From Prevotella sp. (lineage in GTDB: Bacteria; Bacteroidota; Bacteroidia; Bacteroidales; Bacteroidaceae), in contig JAEENF010000133.1 in the NCBI GenBank assembly GCA_016283605.1, forward strand, positions 1-5,835: 5,835 nucleotides of DNA, read 5' to 3'. Positions 5,595 through 5,835 of this stretch are shown here, piece after piece; the stretch's first letter is position 1; each line of letters opens with the position of its first letter. Position numbers and translations under genes: made by a program. The notes under the pieces are model-generated. The model did not search any database. It saw only the letters and a program-made list of their open reading frames with translations, and was not told the origin of the DNA.

Positions 5595-5637
5595 TAGTAA
5601 TTGAAAAGTATACCACTATAATAATCGAAAAGTATAC
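5595..5637. repeat. Two 19-bp direct repeats ending AAAAGTATAC
   Basis: Copies at 5595-5613 and 5619-5637 agree at 17 of 19 positions, with a 24-base period. Each ends in GAAAAGTATAC, and GTATAC is itself palindromic. They lie between the terminator at 5638-5670 and the HipA fragment, where an antitoxin or other repressor might bind. The binding role is inferred only from spacing and position. Confidence 0.5.
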
Positions 5638-5670
5638 AAAAAATCCTCGCGAACTTCACAGCCCACGAGG
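5638..5670 (-). terminator. Intrinsic terminator, minus strand
   Basis: On the minus strand CCTCGTG (5670-5664) pairs with CGCGAGG (5651-5645), including one G-U pair, around a 12-base loop; ATTTTTTG follows (5644-5637). Stem plus T-run is the standard intrinsic-terminator layout. Confidence 0.65.
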
Positions 5671-5752
5671 AGATAACAATCTAATTTATTAACCTTCTAA
5701 ATATAACTTCAAACGCGGGCTTCGCAGCTGACGAATGATGATAAAAGAATGT
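5638..5752 (-). ncRNA. Candidate small RNA or attenuated leader
   Basis: A canonical promoter (5758-5789) reads leftward and an intrinsic terminator ends near 5638, defining a transcript of roughly 110-115 bases. No ATG occurs in the transcribed strand, so it is probably non-coding. A segment near the 5' end (GCGAAGCCC, plus-strand 5717-5725) can pair with GGGC and UUCGC within the terminator loop and 3' arm, which could compete with terminator formation. That would make it an attenuator for whatever once lay downstream, now the HipA fragment. A free-standing small RNA fits equally well. No known RNA family is recognised. Confidence 0.45.
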
Positions 5753-5757
5753 GAATG

Positions 5758-5789
5758 CAAAGGTAGGTATTATTCCCGAAAGTTCCAAA
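5758..5789 (-). promoter_or_regulatory. Bacteroidetes-type promoter reading left
   Basis: On the minus strand, TTTG (5789-5786) is followed after 20 bases by TACCTTTG (5765-5758). Both boxes and the spacing match the Bacteroidetes consensus. The transcript would begin at about 5750-5753 and run toward the terminator at 5638-5670 and the HipA fragment. The -33 box lies in the small palindrome CCAAATTTTGG (5785-5795). Confidence 0.7.
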
Positions 5790-5835
5790 TTTTGGGGCTG
5801 TTTTTTAGTGTAAGGTTCAAGTGTCTTGTTTATGA

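Overview
The window looks like accessory DNA from a member of the Bacteroidales, most likely Prevotella or a close relative. The evidence is two promoters of the Bacteroidetes sigma-70 type (TTTG, 19-20 bases, TAnnTTTG), AT-rich leaders with no Shine-Dalgarno sequence, a lipoprotein with an acidic stretch after its lipid cysteine, a BACON domain, and a cell-surface protein start (ending AWAQ) typical of Prevotella and Bacteroides. The genus is an inference.

Left part (1-936): no convincing gene. It holds a strong hairpin (172-204), a short REP-like hairpin (213-235), two adjacent degenerate tandem arrays with 23-base and 22-base periods (273-359 and 382-454), an AT-rich dyad (474-501), and a canonical promoter (527-557). 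A leader of about 370 bases follows, with a possible 43-residue ORF.

Centre (937-3850): one large intact gene for a 950-residue lipoprotein. It has an HExxH zinc-peptidase motif with a plausible downstream glutamate ligand, a ZU5-like N-terminal beta region, a BACON domain and an unassigned C-terminal region. It ends at a strong terminator hairpin.

Right part (3851-5835): decayed and repeat-rich. A secreted surface protein of the GLUG-like type (3956-4372) keeps only its signal peptide and first ~100 mature residues. It is then interrupted by a 50-base sequence that recurs in the same orientation at 4869-4918. Between the two copies lie hairpins and a 137-base MITE-like imperfect palindrome with 24-base terminal inverted repeats. 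On the minus strand is a HipA-family kinase fragment (4964-5569) that has lost its N-terminal half; its reading frame breaks inside a REP-like hairpin. Further right, a minus-strand promoter (5758-5789) and intrinsic terminator (5638-5670) bracket about 110 noncoding bases, a candidate small RNA or attenuated leader.

Only the large lipoprotein gene looks complete and functional. The most original signals are non-coding: a dispersed hairpin family (CACA-N-GGGG-loop-CCCY-GTGT) sitting at gene breakpoints, the two tandem arrays, the direct-repeat-bounded composite, and the promoter-terminator RNA unit.
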